This document shows positions 22,993 to 31,698 of a stretch of 54,194 nucleotides of DNA, one piece after another. Below the pieces are notes generated by a model. The model had not been told where the DNA came from, did not search any database, and saw only the letters and a program-made list of their open reading frames with translations. Within the stretch, counting starts at the first letter, position 1, and each line of letters opens with the position of its first letter. The stretch comes from Gammaproteobacteria bacterium (GTDB taxonomy: Bacteria; Pseudomonadota; Gammaproteobacteria; Steroidobacterales; Steroidobacteraceae): positions 1-54,194 of the forward strand of contig JAQGOG010000165.1 of assembly GCA_028293765.1 (NCBI GenBank). Direction: 5' to 3'. A program made the position numbers and the translations under genes.

Positions 22993-24156
22993 CTACCGGC
23001 CGCCGGTCGCCATCTTCAGCTGCATCTGCAAGCGGCGCAGCATGAGATGATTGAAGCGTTCGAACAGAGACTTCAGGTCGTGAGGGCCCGGGCTTGCTTC
23101 CGGGTGTCCCTGGAAGCCGAATGCGGGCCGGTCTTTGAATGCGAGGCCCTGCAGCGAGCCGTCGAACAGTGAACGGTGAGTCGCCTTCACGTTCGCGGGC
23201 AGTGTCGTCTCATCGACCGCGAACCCGTGATTCTGACTCGTGATGAACACGCGGCCGGAATCGAGATCCTGCACAGGGTGATTCGCGCCGTGGTGGCCGG
23301 CTTTCATTTTCACCGTCTGCGCGCCGCTCGCGAGACCGAGTATCTGATGACCGAGACAGATGCCGAAGACCGGAAGATCGGTCTCCAGCAGTTTGCGTGT
23401 TGCCGTGATGGCGTAATCGCAAGGCTCCGGATCACCGGGGCCGTTCGAGAGGAACACACCGTCGGGCGCGAGCGCCTGCACTTCCTCGGCGCTGGTCTGC
23501 GCCGGCACAACAGTCAAGCGGCAACCGAAGTCGGCAAGCAGGCGCATGATGTTGCGCTTCATACCGAAATCGTACGCAACGACATGCAACCGCTGGTGTG
23601 ATCGGATCGGCACCCGACCGGTGTCCGGCCACACGCTGCCCTCGTTCCACTGGAAGCTGCGCTTTGTAGAGACAACTTTCGCGAGATCCATGCCCTTGAG
23701 GCCGGGGAACTTGCGTGCGGCCTTCACGGCGGCGGCGTGGTCGACCTGCTCACCGGTCATGATGCAGCCGGCCTGCGCGCCCTTCTCTCGCAGAATGCGC
23801 GTTAGCTTGCGCGTGTCGATGTTAGCGATGGCGACGATGCGGCCGCGCTCGAGGAACTCGGGCAGCGATTCGTTCGAGCGCCAGTTACTTGGCAGAATCG
23901 GCAGATCGCGGATGATGAGACCCGCGGCGTAAATCTGTTGTGACTCGAGGTCTTCGGGCGTCGTGCCCGTATTACCGATGTGGGGACAGGTCAGTGTGAC
24001 GATCTGACGGGCATAGGACGGGTCGGTGAGAATTTCCTGGTAGCCCGTCAATGCTGTATTGAAAACGACTTCGCCGGTGGTGTTGCCTTTGGCTCCGATA
24101 GACTGGCCGCGGAAGATCGTTCCGTCCGCCAGCGCAAGCACCGCGGTTACACTCAC
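22993..24156 (-). CDS. carA: Carbamoyl-phosphate synthase small subunit (glutaminase)
   Basis: A class I glutamine amidotransferase that supplies ammonia to CarB. The 387 residues comprise a CarA-specific N-terminal domain ([41 protein letters not shown]) and the glutaminase domain with the nucleophile motif FGICLGHQ and the catalytic His in [13 protein letters not shown]. The start is GTG at 24156 with GGAGG about 10 bases upstream. It is codirectional with dapB upstream and carB downstream. Confidence 0.97.
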   Translation of the reverse strand: MSVTAVLALADGTIFRGQSIGAKGNTTGEVVFNTALTGYQEILTDPSYARQIVTLTCPHIGNTGTTPEDLESQQIYAAGLIIRDLPILPSNWRSNESLPEFLERGRIVAIANIDTRKLTRILREKGAQAGCIMTGEQVDHAAAVKAARKFPGLKGMDLAKVVSTKRSFQWNEGSVWPDTGRVPIRSHQRLHVVAYDFGMKRNIMRLLADFGCRLTVVPAQTSAEEVQALAPDGVFLSNGPGDPEPCDYAITATRKLLETDLPVFGICLGHQILGLASGAQTVKMKAGHHGANHPVQDLDSGRVFITSQNHGFAVDETTLPANVKATHRSLFDGSLQGLAFKDRPAFGFQGHPEASPGPHDLKSLFERFNHLMLRRLQMQLKMATGGR

Positions 24157-24180
24157 GTAATTAAATCCTCCACTCTACTT

Positions 24181-24290
24181 GGCTGAAAGCGCCGCAGCGC
24201 TTTCAGCAGGCCAAGCCAACGGCTCTTTTGATCTCGCCGGCTGCGCGCCCGGGCAAAAGGCGCGGCTTTTGCAGGCGAAAAGCATGCCAG
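24181..24290 (+). repeat. Dispersed palindromic intergenic repeat, copy 3 (carA-dapB)
   Basis: It starts with a perfect 11-bp inverted repeat, GCTGAAAGCGC/GCGCTTTCAGC around CGCA (24182-24207), a shortened left module. After a 45-base divergent stretch come the middle hairpin GCAAAAGGCGCGGCTTTTGC (24253-24272) and the right module GCGAAAAGCATGCCAGTT (24275-24292). The middle 20 bases differ from copy 2 at one position. Confidence 0.7.
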
Positions 24291-24356
24291 TTCCGGGACA
24301 GGGGCTGAAAGCTGCAGCCCGTTGAGCCACTTTTTACTCGCTCACACATATACAAA

Positions 24357-24388
24357 GCGGGAGGAGTTCTCGTCGAACATCCTCCCGC
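24357..24388 (-). terminator. Probable terminator downstream of dapB
   Basis: On the minus strand GCGGGAGGA pairs with TCCTCCCGC, extended by GTTC/GAAC around GACGA with one bulged base, and is followed by TTTGTAT. The stem is strong but the T-tract is short. It would end the dnaK-dnaJ-dapB transcript, or attenuate entry into carAB. Confidence 0.5.
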
Positions 24389-24519
24389 CTTGCATGGACT
24401 AACGGACTAACCCGTACTCGGATTACGGCGAAAGTTTACGGGCGCGAACCCAGTGTGTCCACGGAAAAATCCCGCGGATTGCGCCTGCGCAAACTGTGCG
24501 AAAATCCGCAGAGTCTGTT

Positions 24520-25347
24520 CTAAGCCTCTGTTTTTACACGCAGAAAATCGCGCATGTGATAGCGTCCCGGCGGCTGCCCAGCCAGCCAGACCCCGGCCTG
24601 GAGAGCGCCCTTCGCGAAGATGGCGCGGTCGGTGGCTCGGTGGGTGAGCGAGAGCTGCTCGCCCTCGCCGGCGAACATTACCGTGTGTTCTCCGACGATG
24701 TCCCCCGCGCGGACGACAGCGAAGCCGATATCGCCCTTCCCGCGCGGGCCCACGCGATTCCCGAGAGCATCCTTAGCGATTAAGGCGTCCGGACGCCCGC
24801 GCGCTTCATCGGCAGCTCTGCCGAGCGCGAGTGCAGTCCCAGAAGGCGCGTCCACTTTCAGCCGGTGATGCGCCTCGAGAATCTCTACGTCGAAATCGAG
24901 CGGCAAAGCCTTCGCGGCCGTACGGACGAGTTCGATCAGCAGCGTTACGCCCACGCTGGTATTGGGCGCAACCAGCAGAGGGATATCGCGCGCGGCCTGG
25001 GCGAACGTCATCGCGACGTCATTGGCATAGCCGGTTGTGCCGATCAGCAGCGGCTTACGGGCCGCACGGCACGCGGCCAGATTCGCACCGGTGGCTCCGG
25101 ATCCCGAGAAATCGATCGCAACGTCGGCTTGCGCAAGGGCGGCCGGCAAATCGGCCGACACCTGCAGGCCGAGTCTATCCACGCCCGCTAGCTCCCCCGC
25201 GTCCTGGCCAAGGGAAGAGCTGTTCGGGGATGCGATGGTGCCAGTGATGCGCATCGCATCGCGCTCGGGCGCGGACGCCGTGCACGCGGCGCGCACGAGC
25301 GCACGCCCCATGCGACCCGTGACACCGATGATGACGACTCGCGTCAT
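24520..25347 (-). CDS. dapB: 4-hydroxy-tetrahydrodipicolinate reductase
   Basis: Catalyses the NAD(P)H-dependent reduction step of the diaminopimelate/lysine pathway. The 275 residues start MTRVVIIGVTGRMGRALV, a Rossmann dinucleotide motif. They contain IGTTGY (about residues 103-108), the active-site EAHHRLKVDAPSGTALAL (about 155-172) and FARGALQ-like C-terminal segments. I chose ATG 25347 over the 13-codon longer frame because the Rossmann motif should begin near residue 2-5. It follows dnaJ in the conserved dnaKJ-dapB-carAB order. Confidence 0.95.
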   Translation of the reverse strand: MTRVVIIGVTGRMGRALVRAACTASAPERDAMRITGTIASPNSSSLGQDAGELAGVDRLGLQVSADLPAALAQADVAIDFSGSGATGANLAACRAARKPLLIGTTGYANDVAMTFAQAARDIPLLVAPNTSVGVTLLIELVRTAAKALPLDFDVEILEAHHRLKVDAPSGTALALGRAADEARGRPDALIAKDALGNRVGPRGKGDIGFAVVRAGDIVGEHTVMFAGEGEQLSLTHRATDRAIFAKGALQAGVWLAGQPPGRYHMRDFLRVKTEA

Positions 25348-25480
25348 GGAAGACTGCCTGCGCTCACGGCGTGGGCGCAGTGCCACGCCCGTAGGCAGGG
25401 CGTCGCTTCAGATCGGACGTGCCGCCGGGGCTCGAGCGCACCAATTTCGGAGGACCGCTGCGGACCGGGCCGCGCGCAGC

Positions 25481-26635
25481 TCATCCGGCGGCGCCTCCAG
25501 AGAAAAACCGTTTCACGCCCTCGAGAAAACCCTTCTCGCGCGGAGCATGCCGATTCGTATCGTCCTTCAGTGTTTCATCGAGCTTGCGAATGAGCTCCCG
25601 CTGCTCGGCCGAGAGGTTCACCGGCGTTTCTATCACGACGCGACAGAACAGATCTCCACGCGCTCCGCCACGGACCGGCTTCACGCCCTTGTCGCGCAGA
25701 CGGAAGACGCGTCCTGACTGCGTTTCAGCGGGGATCTTCAACGTGACACCGCCATCGAGGGTCGGCACTTCGACCGTACCTCCGAGGGTAGCCGATGCAA
25801 AGCTGATGGGCACTTCGCAGCTGAGGTGCTCGCCATCACGCTCGAAAATCGCGTGCTCACGAACGGCGATCTCGACGTAGAGGTCTCCGGGCGGGCCTCC
25901 ATTGCGGCCTGCTTCGCCCTCCCCGCTCAGGCGGATGCGGTCGCCCGTATCCACGCCCGCGGGCACCTTGACCGCCAGCTTTCGCGTGCGGCGCACGCGT
26001 CCCTGGCCAAGGCAGGTGTCGCAGGGATTCTTGACGATAGTGCCCCCGCCCCGGCAGCGCGGGCAGGTCTGTTGCAGCTGAAAGAACCCTTGAGAAATGC
26101 GGATCTGTCCGGAGCCGCCGCAGGTGTCACAGGCAGCCGCGGAGCTGCCTTTGGCGGCACCACTGCCGTTGCAGGTCTCGCACTCCGACAGCTTGGGGAC
26201 TTCGATTTCGGTGGAATAACCGAACACCGCCTGATCGAGCTCGAGCTCGAGCTCGAAGCGCAGGTCCGCGCCACGAAACACTTGTGCGCGCCCACCACCA
26301 CCGCCACGACGAGCGGTGCCGAATATGTCACCGAAGACGTCGCCGAAAATGTCGCTGAACGCGTCGCCGGGCCCGCCGCCGCCCGACCGTCCGCCGCCGC
26401 GTGAAGCGGCCTCGATGCCGGCGTGGCCGTGTTGATCGTAAATAGCTCGCTTCTGCGGATCCGTCAGCATCTCGCAGGCTTCCTTGGCCTCCTTGAAGAG
26501 CTCCTCCGAGTCCTTGTCGTTCGGATTGCGGTCGGGGTGATGCTTCATGGCGAGGCGGCGGTATGCCTTCTTGATCTCCGCCTCGGTAGCCGATCTGGGT
26601 ACGTCGAGTACCTTGTAATAGTCGCGCTTGGACAT
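25481..26635 (-). CDS. dnaJ: Chaperone DnaJ (Hsp40)
   Basis: Co-chaperone that stimulates DnaK ATPase and delivers substrates. The 384 residues contain the J domain with HPD at 33-35, a Gly-rich linker ([14 protein letters not shown]), four zinc-finger repeats ([32 protein letters not shown], about residues 150-215) and the two C-terminal beta-barrel domains. The start is ATG, beginning [12 protein letters not shown]. It lies 96 bases after dnaK, with a strong hairpin in between. Confidence 0.98.
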   Translation of the reverse strand: MSKRDYYKVLDVPRSATEAEIKKAYRRLAMKHHPDRNPNDKDSEELFKEAKEACEMLTDPQKRAIYDQHGHAGIEAASRGGGRSGGGGPGDAFSDIFGDVFGDIFGTARRGGGGGRAQVFRGADLRFELELELDQAVFGYSTEIEVPKLSECETCNGSGAAKGSSAAACDTCGGSGQIRISQGFFQLQQTCPRCRGGGTIVKNPCDTCLGQGRVRRTRKLAVKVPAGVDTGDRIRLSGEGEAGRNGGPPGDLYVEIAVREHAIFERDGEHLSCEVPISFASATLGGTVEVPTLDGGVTLKIPAETQSGRVFRLRDKGVKPVRGGARGDLFCRVVIETPVNLSAEQRELIRKLDETLKDDTNRHAPREKGFLEGVKRFFSGGAAG

Positions 26636-26660
26636 GCGTTAATCAGTTAACAGGAGAATA

Positions 26661-26687
26661 CCCGGACCGGCATTACACCGGTCCGGG
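26661..26687 (-). other. Hairpin between dnaK and dnaJ
   Basis: A perfect 10-bp inverted repeat, CCCGGACCGG/CCGGTCCGGG, around a 7-base loop lies 26 bases upstream of the dnaJ start. There is no T-tract after it on the minus strand, so it is more likely a message-stability or partial-attenuation element that lowers dnaJ relative to dnaK than a full terminator. Confidence 0.6.
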
Positions 26688-26731
26688 ATAGTCCTATACG
26701 GTTCAGGTGAAGACCAGGACTTGGGGCGAGC

Positions 26732-28687
26732 TTACGAAGCTTTCCGGTCCTTGTCTTTCACTTCTTCGAACTCGGCGTCTACGACGTCGTCGCGTGCGCC
26801 CGGCCCGCCCTTCGCCCCCGAGGCACCCGCCCCGCCCGCCGGACCACCGGCACCCTCGGCGCCGCCCTGTCCCGCGGCATAGGCCCGCTGGGCGATGGCG
26901 GCCGAGGCCTGTGCAAGCGCCTCCGTCTTCTTCTCGATGACGTTCTTGTCATCGCCTTTCAATGCCGTGCGCAGATCGGAGATCGCCGATTCCACTTTCG
27001 CGCGCTCGCCGGCGTCAACCTTGTCGCCGAGATCCTTCACCGTCTTCTCCACGGTGTGGATCATGCCATCGGCCTTGTTACGCGTATCGACCAACTCGCG
27101 GAAGCGCTTGTCTTCCTCGACGTGCGCCTCTGCGTCGCGCACCATCCGCTTGATCTCTTCCTCATTGAGGCCGCTCGAGGCCTTGATGACGATCTTCTGC
27201 TCACGACCCGTCGCCTTGTCCTTCGCGGACACGTTGAGGATGCCGTTCGCGTCGATGTCGAACGACACCTCGACCTGTGGCATGCCACGTGGCGCCGACG
27301 GGATTTCCGTGAGGTCGAACTTACCGAGCGACTTGTTGTCGGCCGCACGATCGCGCTCGCCCTGGAGTACGTGAATGGTCACAGCAGTCTGATTGTCATC
27401 CGCGGTCGAGAACGTCTGCGATGCCTTCGTCGGGATCGTAGTGTTCTTCTCGATGAGCTTGGTCATGATGCCGCCCAGGGTCTCGATGCCGAGGGACAGC
27501 GGCGTCACGTCGAGCAACAACACGTCCTTCACTTCGCCAGAGAGCACACCCGCCTGGATCGCGGCACCGACAGCAACTGCCTCGTCCGGATTGACGTCCT
27601 TGCGGGGGTCCTTACCGAAGAAGTCCTTTACATATTTCTGCACGAGCGGCATGCGCGTCTGGCCGCCGACGAGGATGACCTCAGCGATGTCGCCGGGCGA
27701 AACGCCTGCGTCCTTCAGAGCCGTACGGCACGGAGTGATGGTCTTCTGGACCAGGTCCTCCACGAGGGACTCGAGCCTCGCTCGGGTGAGCTTGATATTG
27801 AGATGCTTGGGACCGGACGCGTCCGCCGTGATGTACGGCAGGTTGATGTCCGTCTGCTGCGTCGAGGAGAGCTCGATCTTCGCCTTCTCGGCGGCCTCTT
27901 TCAGGCGCTGCATGGCGAGCGGATCCTTGCGGACGTCCACGCCGGACTCCTTCAGGAACTCATCGCCCAGGAAGTTGATGATGCGCAGGTCGAAGTCCTC
28001 GCCGCCGAGGAACGTGTCGCCGTTGGTCGAGAGCACCTCGAACTGGCGCTCGCCGTCGACTTCCGCGATCTCGATGATGGAGACGTCGAAGGTGCCGCCG
28101 CCCAGGTCATATACGGCGATCTTGCGGTCGCCGCCCTGCTTGTCCTCACCATAGGCCAGCGCAGCCGCGGTCGGCTCGTTGATGATGCGCTTGACCTCGA
28201 GGCCCGCGATGCGGCCGGCGTCCTTGGTCGCCTGGCGCTGCGAATCGTTGAAGTAGGCGGGAACGGTGATGACCGCCTCGGTGACGGATTCGCCAAGGTA
28301 GTCCTCCGCGGTCTTCTTCATCTTCTGCAGAACGCGGGCCGAGATTTCCTGCGGGGCCATCTTCTTCCCCTGCACCTCGACCCAGGCGTCGCCGTTGTCG
28401 GCTTTCACGATCTTGTACGGGACCATCTTGATGTCCCGCTGCACCACCTCGTCCTCGAACTTGCGGCCGATGAGGCGCTTGATGGCGAACAACGTGTTCT
28501 GCGGATTCGTGACCGCCTGGCGCTTGGCCGGCTGGCCGACGATCACCTCGCCGTCCTTCGTGAACGCGACGATCGAGGGGGTCGTACGATCGCCCTCGCT
28601 GTTCTCGATCACACGAGGCTTGCCGCCCTCCATGATGGCCACGCACGAGTTGGTCGTGCCGAGGTCGATGCCGATTACCTTTGCCAT
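26732..28687 (-). CDS. dnaK: Chaperone DnaK (Hsp70)
   Basis: The main ATP-driven cytoplasmic chaperone. From ATG 28687 the protein has 651 aa. It begins [17 protein letters not shown] and has the ATPase signatures [16 protein letters not shown] (about 193-208) and [14 protein letters not shown] (about 337-350). The interdomain linker is [15 protein letters not shown] (about 385-399), followed by a substrate-binding domain and a Gly/Ala-rich lid tail ending [15 protein letters not shown]. The open frame has five extra codons upstream. A sigma-32 promoter lies about 50 bases upstream. Confidence 0.98.
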   Translation of the reverse strand: MAKVIGIDLGTTNSCVAIMEGGKPRVIENSEGDRTTPSIVAFTKDGEVIVGQPAKRQAVTNPQNTLFAIKRLIGRKFEDEVVQRDIKMVPYKIVKADNGDAWVEVQGKKMAPQEISARVLQKMKKTAEDYLGESVTEAVITVPAYFNDSQRQATKDAGRIAGLEVKRIINEPTAAALAYGEDKQGGDRKIAVYDLGGGTFDVSIIEIAEVDGERQFEVLSTNGDTFLGGEDFDLRIINFLGDEFLKESGVDVRKDPLAMQRLKEAAEKAKIELSSTQQTDINLPYITADASGPKHLNIKLTRARLESLVEDLVQKTITPCRTALKDAGVSPGDIAEVILVGGQTRMPLVQKYVKDFFGKDPRKDVNPDEAVAVGAAIQAGVLSGEVKDVLLLDVTPLSLGIETLGGIMTKLIEKNTTIPTKASQTFSTADDNQTAVTIHVLQGERDRAADNKSLGKFDLTEIPSAPRGMPQVEVSFDIDANGILNVSAKDKATGREQKIVIKASSGLNEEEIKRMVRDAEAHVEEDKRFRELVDTRNKADGMIHTVEKTVKDLGDKVDAGERAKVESAISDLRTALKGDDKNVIEKKTEALAQASAAIAQRAYAAGQGGAEGAGGPAGGAGASGAKGGPGARDDVVDAEFEEVKDKDRKAS

Positions 28688-28737
28688 GGGTTTACTCCGC
28701 AAATTCTCTTTCTAAAGGGATACGCTCTGACTGCACT

Positions 28738-28766
28738 TCTTGGGGAGGGTGCAGAGCGGATTCAAG
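28738..28766 (-). promoter_or_regulatory. Predicted heat-shock (sigma-32) promoter of dnaK
   Basis: On the minus strand CTTGAA (28766-28761) is followed after a 15-base spacer by CCCCAAGA (28745-28738). This matches the sigma-32 consensus CTTGAAA, 11-16 bases, CCCCATNT closely, and lies about 50 bases upstream of the dnaK ATG in the grpE-dnaK gap. It implies that dnaK and dnaJ can be induced independently of hrcA-grpE. Confidence 0.7.
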
Positions 28767-28793
28767 GCCGCAACACCACGGCCGCCTACGCGA

Positions 28794-29354
28794 TCAGCCC
28801 GCTCCCGGCGCCTTCGCCACGATCACTCGCGCCGGCCGCAGCAGCCGGCCATTCAGCTCATAGCCCGGCTGCACCACCTGGGTCACCGAATTCGGCTCGG
28901 CGGTGCTCGACTCCTGGGCCAGCATCGCCTCATGCCGCGCGGGGTCGAACGGCTCGCCCAGCGGGTCGATGACGGCGATCCCGAGCTTGTTCAATGCCTT
29001 CACGAGGAGCTGCAGCGTCGCTTCCTGCCCCTGCTTCAGACTCCGGGGGTCAGCGCGCTCGGCGTTCTGTACGGCGAGCTCGAGGCTGTCCCGCACTGGG
29101 AGTAGCTCGGCGGCAAACTTCTCGAGGCCATAGCGATTGGCCGCCTCGATGTCGCGCTGCGCCCGCTTACGGACGTTGTCGAGATCGGCGATCGCGCGGA
29201 GGTACTGCTCCCAGTGGTTCTTGGCCCGCTCATCCGCTTCGCTCAGCGCCTGCTGCAAACGCTCGAGCTCTACGAGCTGTGACGCGGTCTCGGGAAGCAC
29301 AGCGGTCTGCTCGCCCGCGGATTGCCGGTCGCCTCCGGCATCGTCCGTATTCAT
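28794..29354 (-). CDS. grpE: Nucleotide exchange factor GrpE
   Basis: Releases ADP from DnaK. The 186 residues have an acidic N-terminus, a long coiled coil (about 25-85) and the conserved C-terminal beta domain (GIAVIDPLGEPFDPARHEAMLAQES; VVQPGYELNGRLLRPARVIVAK). The chosen ATG at 29354 has AGGAGG at 8 bases spacing. A TTG directly before it would add one residue. It lies between hrcA and dnaK, the usual operon order. Confidence 0.96.
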   Translation of the reverse strand: MNTDDAGGDRQSAGEQTAVLPETASQLVELERLQQALSEADERAKNHWEQYLRAIADLDNVRKRAQRDIEAANRYGLEKFAAELLPVRDSLELAVQNAERADPRSLKQGQEATLQLLVKALNKLGIAVIDPLGEPFDPARHEAMLAQESSTAEPNSVTQVVQPGYELNGRLLRPARVIVAKAPGAG

Positions 29355-29436
29355 CAAAGGAACCTCCTGCGTTTAATCTTGCCGCCGCGCGCCGCCATCC
29401 TGCGCGACGAACGTGAACGTTGTCGGTCGGTGGGGC

Positions 29437-30501
29437 TCAGCGTCGGGAATTCAAGGCAGCGCCGAGAAGTTTTGCCGTCATGTCGACGATCGGAATGACG
29501 CGCTCGTAAGCCATGCGGGTGGGGCCGATGACCCCGAGCACGCCTACGACGCAGTCCCCGGCCACATACGGCGCCGTGACCACGCTGCAGTCGTCCAGGA
29601 TCTGATAGCCGGACTCGTGCCCGATGAAAATCTGCACCCCTTCTGCCTTGAGGCTCTGGTCGAGCAGATGCAGGAAGTCGCGCTTCTCGTTGAACGCCTC
29701 GAACAGGCGCCGCAGCTTCTCGACGTTCGTGAGCTCGGCCATCCCCATGAGATTCGTCTCGCCCTTGATGACGTACTCGAGACGATCCTCGCCGCCGCCG
29801 GACTCGAACACATGTTGGGCTACCGAGATGGCGTCCAGCATGATCTGGTTCAAATGCGCCTGCGTTTCCGTCAGTTGCCGCAGGATCTCCTGGCGGACCT
29901 GCGGCAGCCCCCGGCCGCGAAACTGCTCGTTGAGGAAGTTCGAGGCGCGTTTCAACTCATCCGGCGAGTAATAGCGCTCGAGCTGGATGATGCGGTTCTG
30001 GACCTCGCGGTCGTTGAACACGAGCACGACGAGTACGCGGTTGTCCGACAGGCCGACGAACTCGATCTGCGTGATCGCGGCCTGTTGGGTCTTCGGCAGA
30101 GTGACCACGCCGGCGAGCTTCGTGATGCTCGAAAGGAATTGCGACACGGTCGCGATGAGATCCTTGGAGCTCTCGCGACTGGTGGTGTCGAACTGGCGCC
30201 GCATCTCGGCGGCGGCCGCCTCATCGAGCGGCTGCACGTGCAGCAGCGTGTCGACGAAGAAGCGGTAGCCCTTATCGGTGGGAATGCGCCCCGCGGACGT
30301 ATGCGGGGACGAGACGAAGCCCAGCTCCTCGAGGTCCGCCATGACGTTGCGGATGGTCGCCGAGCTCAGTTGCAGGCCGGACTCGCGCGACAACGCACGG
30401 GAACCGACGGGCTGGCCGTCCCGAATGTAGGTTTCGATGAGTATCCGCAGCAGGTGTTGAGCCCGTTCGCTCAGCCCCTCTTCTCGACTTTCGTGCGCCA
30501 T
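29437..30501 (-). CDS. hrcA: Heat-inducible transcription repressor HrcA
   Basis: A repressor that binds CIRCE elements and is kept active by GroEL. The 354 residues start MAHESREEGLSERAQHLLRILIETYI. The winged-helix segment is VGSRALSRESGLQLSSATIRNVMADLEELG (about 31-60), followed by SAGRIPTDKGYRFFVDTLL. The C-terminal GAF-like domain includes VLGVIGPTRMAYERVIPIVD. I chose ATG 30501 over a 13-codon longer frame. I found no CIRCE palindrome in this window, so its targets (probably groESL) lie elsewhere. Confidence 0.95.
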   Translation of the reverse strand: MAHESREEGLSERAQHLLRILIETYIRDGQPVGSRALSRESGLQLSSATIRNVMADLEELGFVSSPHTSAGRIPTDKGYRFFVDTLLHVQPLDEAAAAEMRRQFDTTSRESSKDLIATVSQFLSSITKLAGVVTLPKTQQAAITQIEFVGLSDNRVLVVLVFNDREVQNRIIQLERYYSPDELKRASNFLNEQFRGRGLPQVRQEILRQLTETQAHLNQIMLDAISVAQHVFESGGGEDRLEYVIKGETNLMGMAELTNVEKLRRLFEAFNEKRDFLHLLDQSLKAEGVQIFIGHESGYQILDDCSVVTAPYVAGDCVVGVLGVIGPTRMAYERVIPIVDMTAKLLGAALNSRR

Positions 30502-30685
30502 AAATCTCGTAATAAGCGCTCTTCCGCGCACAATGCACATAGACCGGCCAAAAAGCCAGCGGCGCTCGCTGGCGACGCTCGCCGGGGGCCTGCGCGCCTA
30601 TCGGACACCGCCCCCTCCCGGGCGATGGCCGAAGCTGCAGGCGACGTGTTACAAAGGCGCCGCCTCGCACGGCCGCGGGGCATTA

Positions 30686-31585
30686 ATGAGATTTCCGATG
30701 GCTTTTCCCGTCCGCGCGTGCGCATTGGTCGGCAGATTCATGGATTCGCGCGTCGCGGAATCCGTGAACGCTCTGCTGCCCCATCTCGAAGACCTCAAGG
30801 TGCAGGTCCTGGTGAGCGACGACGCGACTTTCGCCGGCGAGGTCCATGGCGTCATACGCGTACCGGAGAGTGAGATCGGTAAACGCGCCGACCTCGTAAT
30901 CGCCATCGGCGGGGACGGCACGCTGCTCTACGCCGCCGGGCTGGTTGCGCGCGAGCGGGTACCACTGCTCGGGATAAACCGCGGGCGCCTCGGGTTTCTG
31001 ACCGACGTCCTGCCGCAAGATATGATTCCCTGTGTCGACGACGCCCTTGCCGGACGGCTGCAGGCGGACGAGCGGCCGCTTCTGGCGGCCTGCCTCTATA
31101 AGGTGGATGGCACGACCGCTGAAGGGTTGGCTCTCAACGACGTCGTGCTCCAGAAGCTGACGACCGGCCGCATGCTCGATTTTGAGACTCGCGTCAACGG
31201 ACAGTATGTCAACACGCACGCGGGCGATGGCATCATAGTTTCGAGCGCGACGGGATCCACCGCATACGCCCTTTCCTGTGGCGGGCCGATCATCGAGCCG
31301 CATCTCGACGTCGTTGTGATGGCGCCCATCTGCCCCCACACACTGTCGGATCGCCCGATCGTCGTCTCGGGACGCTCGCTGATCGAAGTCGAGTTGCTGG
31401 AGTATCCGGAGACTCGCGCTGAGGTGACGTGCGACGGTCGGATCCTCGGCTGCATCGAGGCTGGCGAGCGGTTGCAGGTGAAGACGGCCAGCGAGCGCAT
31501 CACCCTGTTGCATCCTCCCGGCCACGACTATTACGAACTGCTGCGTTCGAAGCTCCACTGGGGACGTGGTAGCGTCGAGCGTTGA
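30686..31585 (+). CDS. nadK: NAD kinase
   Basis: Phosphorylates NAD+ to NADP+. The ~299 residues contain the diacylglycerol-kinase-like GGDG motif (DLVIAIGGDGTLLYAAG), INRGRLGFLTDV and the second conserved stretch DGIIVSSATGSTAYALSCGGPI, then PICPHTLSDRPIVV. The start is ambiguous: ATG 30686 has a GGGG stretch close upstream, and ATG 30698 is four codons later. The open frame to 30533 overlaps the hrcA promoter and looks non-native. It is divergent from hrcA, a common arrangement. Confidence 0.94.
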   Translation: MRFPMAFPVRACALVGRFMDSRVAESVNALLPHLEDLKVQVLVSDDATFAGEVHGVIRVPESEIGKRADLVIAIGGDGTLLYAAGLVARERVPLLGINRGRLGFLTDVLPQDMIPCVDDALAGRLQADERPLLAACLYKVDGTTAEGLALNDVVLQKLTTGRMLDFETRVNGQYVNTHAGDGIIVSSATGSTAYALSCGGPIIEPHLDVVVMAPICPHTLSDRPIVVSGRSLIEVELLEYPETRAEVTCDGRILGCIEAGERLQVKTASERITLLHPPGHDYYELLRSKLHWGRGSVER

Positions 31586-31698
31586 TCGGACTGCCCGATG
31601 GGCGCGCAAAGCAGGCGCGTAGCGGGCATCCACGTCAGGGCGTGCGCTCTCGTGACGACGCCCCTGGGTAACACAGGCTCCAAGCGTTGAAGTAAGCC

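Larger units (their letters stand above)
24157..24519 (-). other. 363-base dapB-carA intergenic region, no gene seen
   Basis: No convincing ORF is present on either strand. From the dapB side it holds a strong hairpin (24357-24388), a short AT-richer stretch (24341-24356) that could contain a carA promoter, a palindrome-like GGGCTGCAGC block near 24308-24320 and the dispersed repeat (24181-24290). I see no arginine operator or PurR-type box that I would stand behind. Some conserved-looking leader RNA here could regulate carAB, but the sequence alone does not show it. Confidence 0.5.

Noticed and set aside
27056..28972. 638-codon plus-strand ORF opposite dnaK
   Set aside because: Antisense shadow of dnaK with a low-complexity composition. 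It also runs through the dnaK promoter.
29358..30541. CIRCE operator near hrcA or grpE
   Set aside because: I looked for TTAGCACTC, nine bases, GAGTGCTAA in the flanks of hrcA and grpE and saw nothing close.
31660..31690. CCTGGGTAACACAGG near the recN start as a LexA box
   Set aside because: The spacing between the CTG and CAG half-sites is 7 rather than the 10 of the gammaproteobacterial SOS box, and the half-sites are short. I cannot support SOS control from it.
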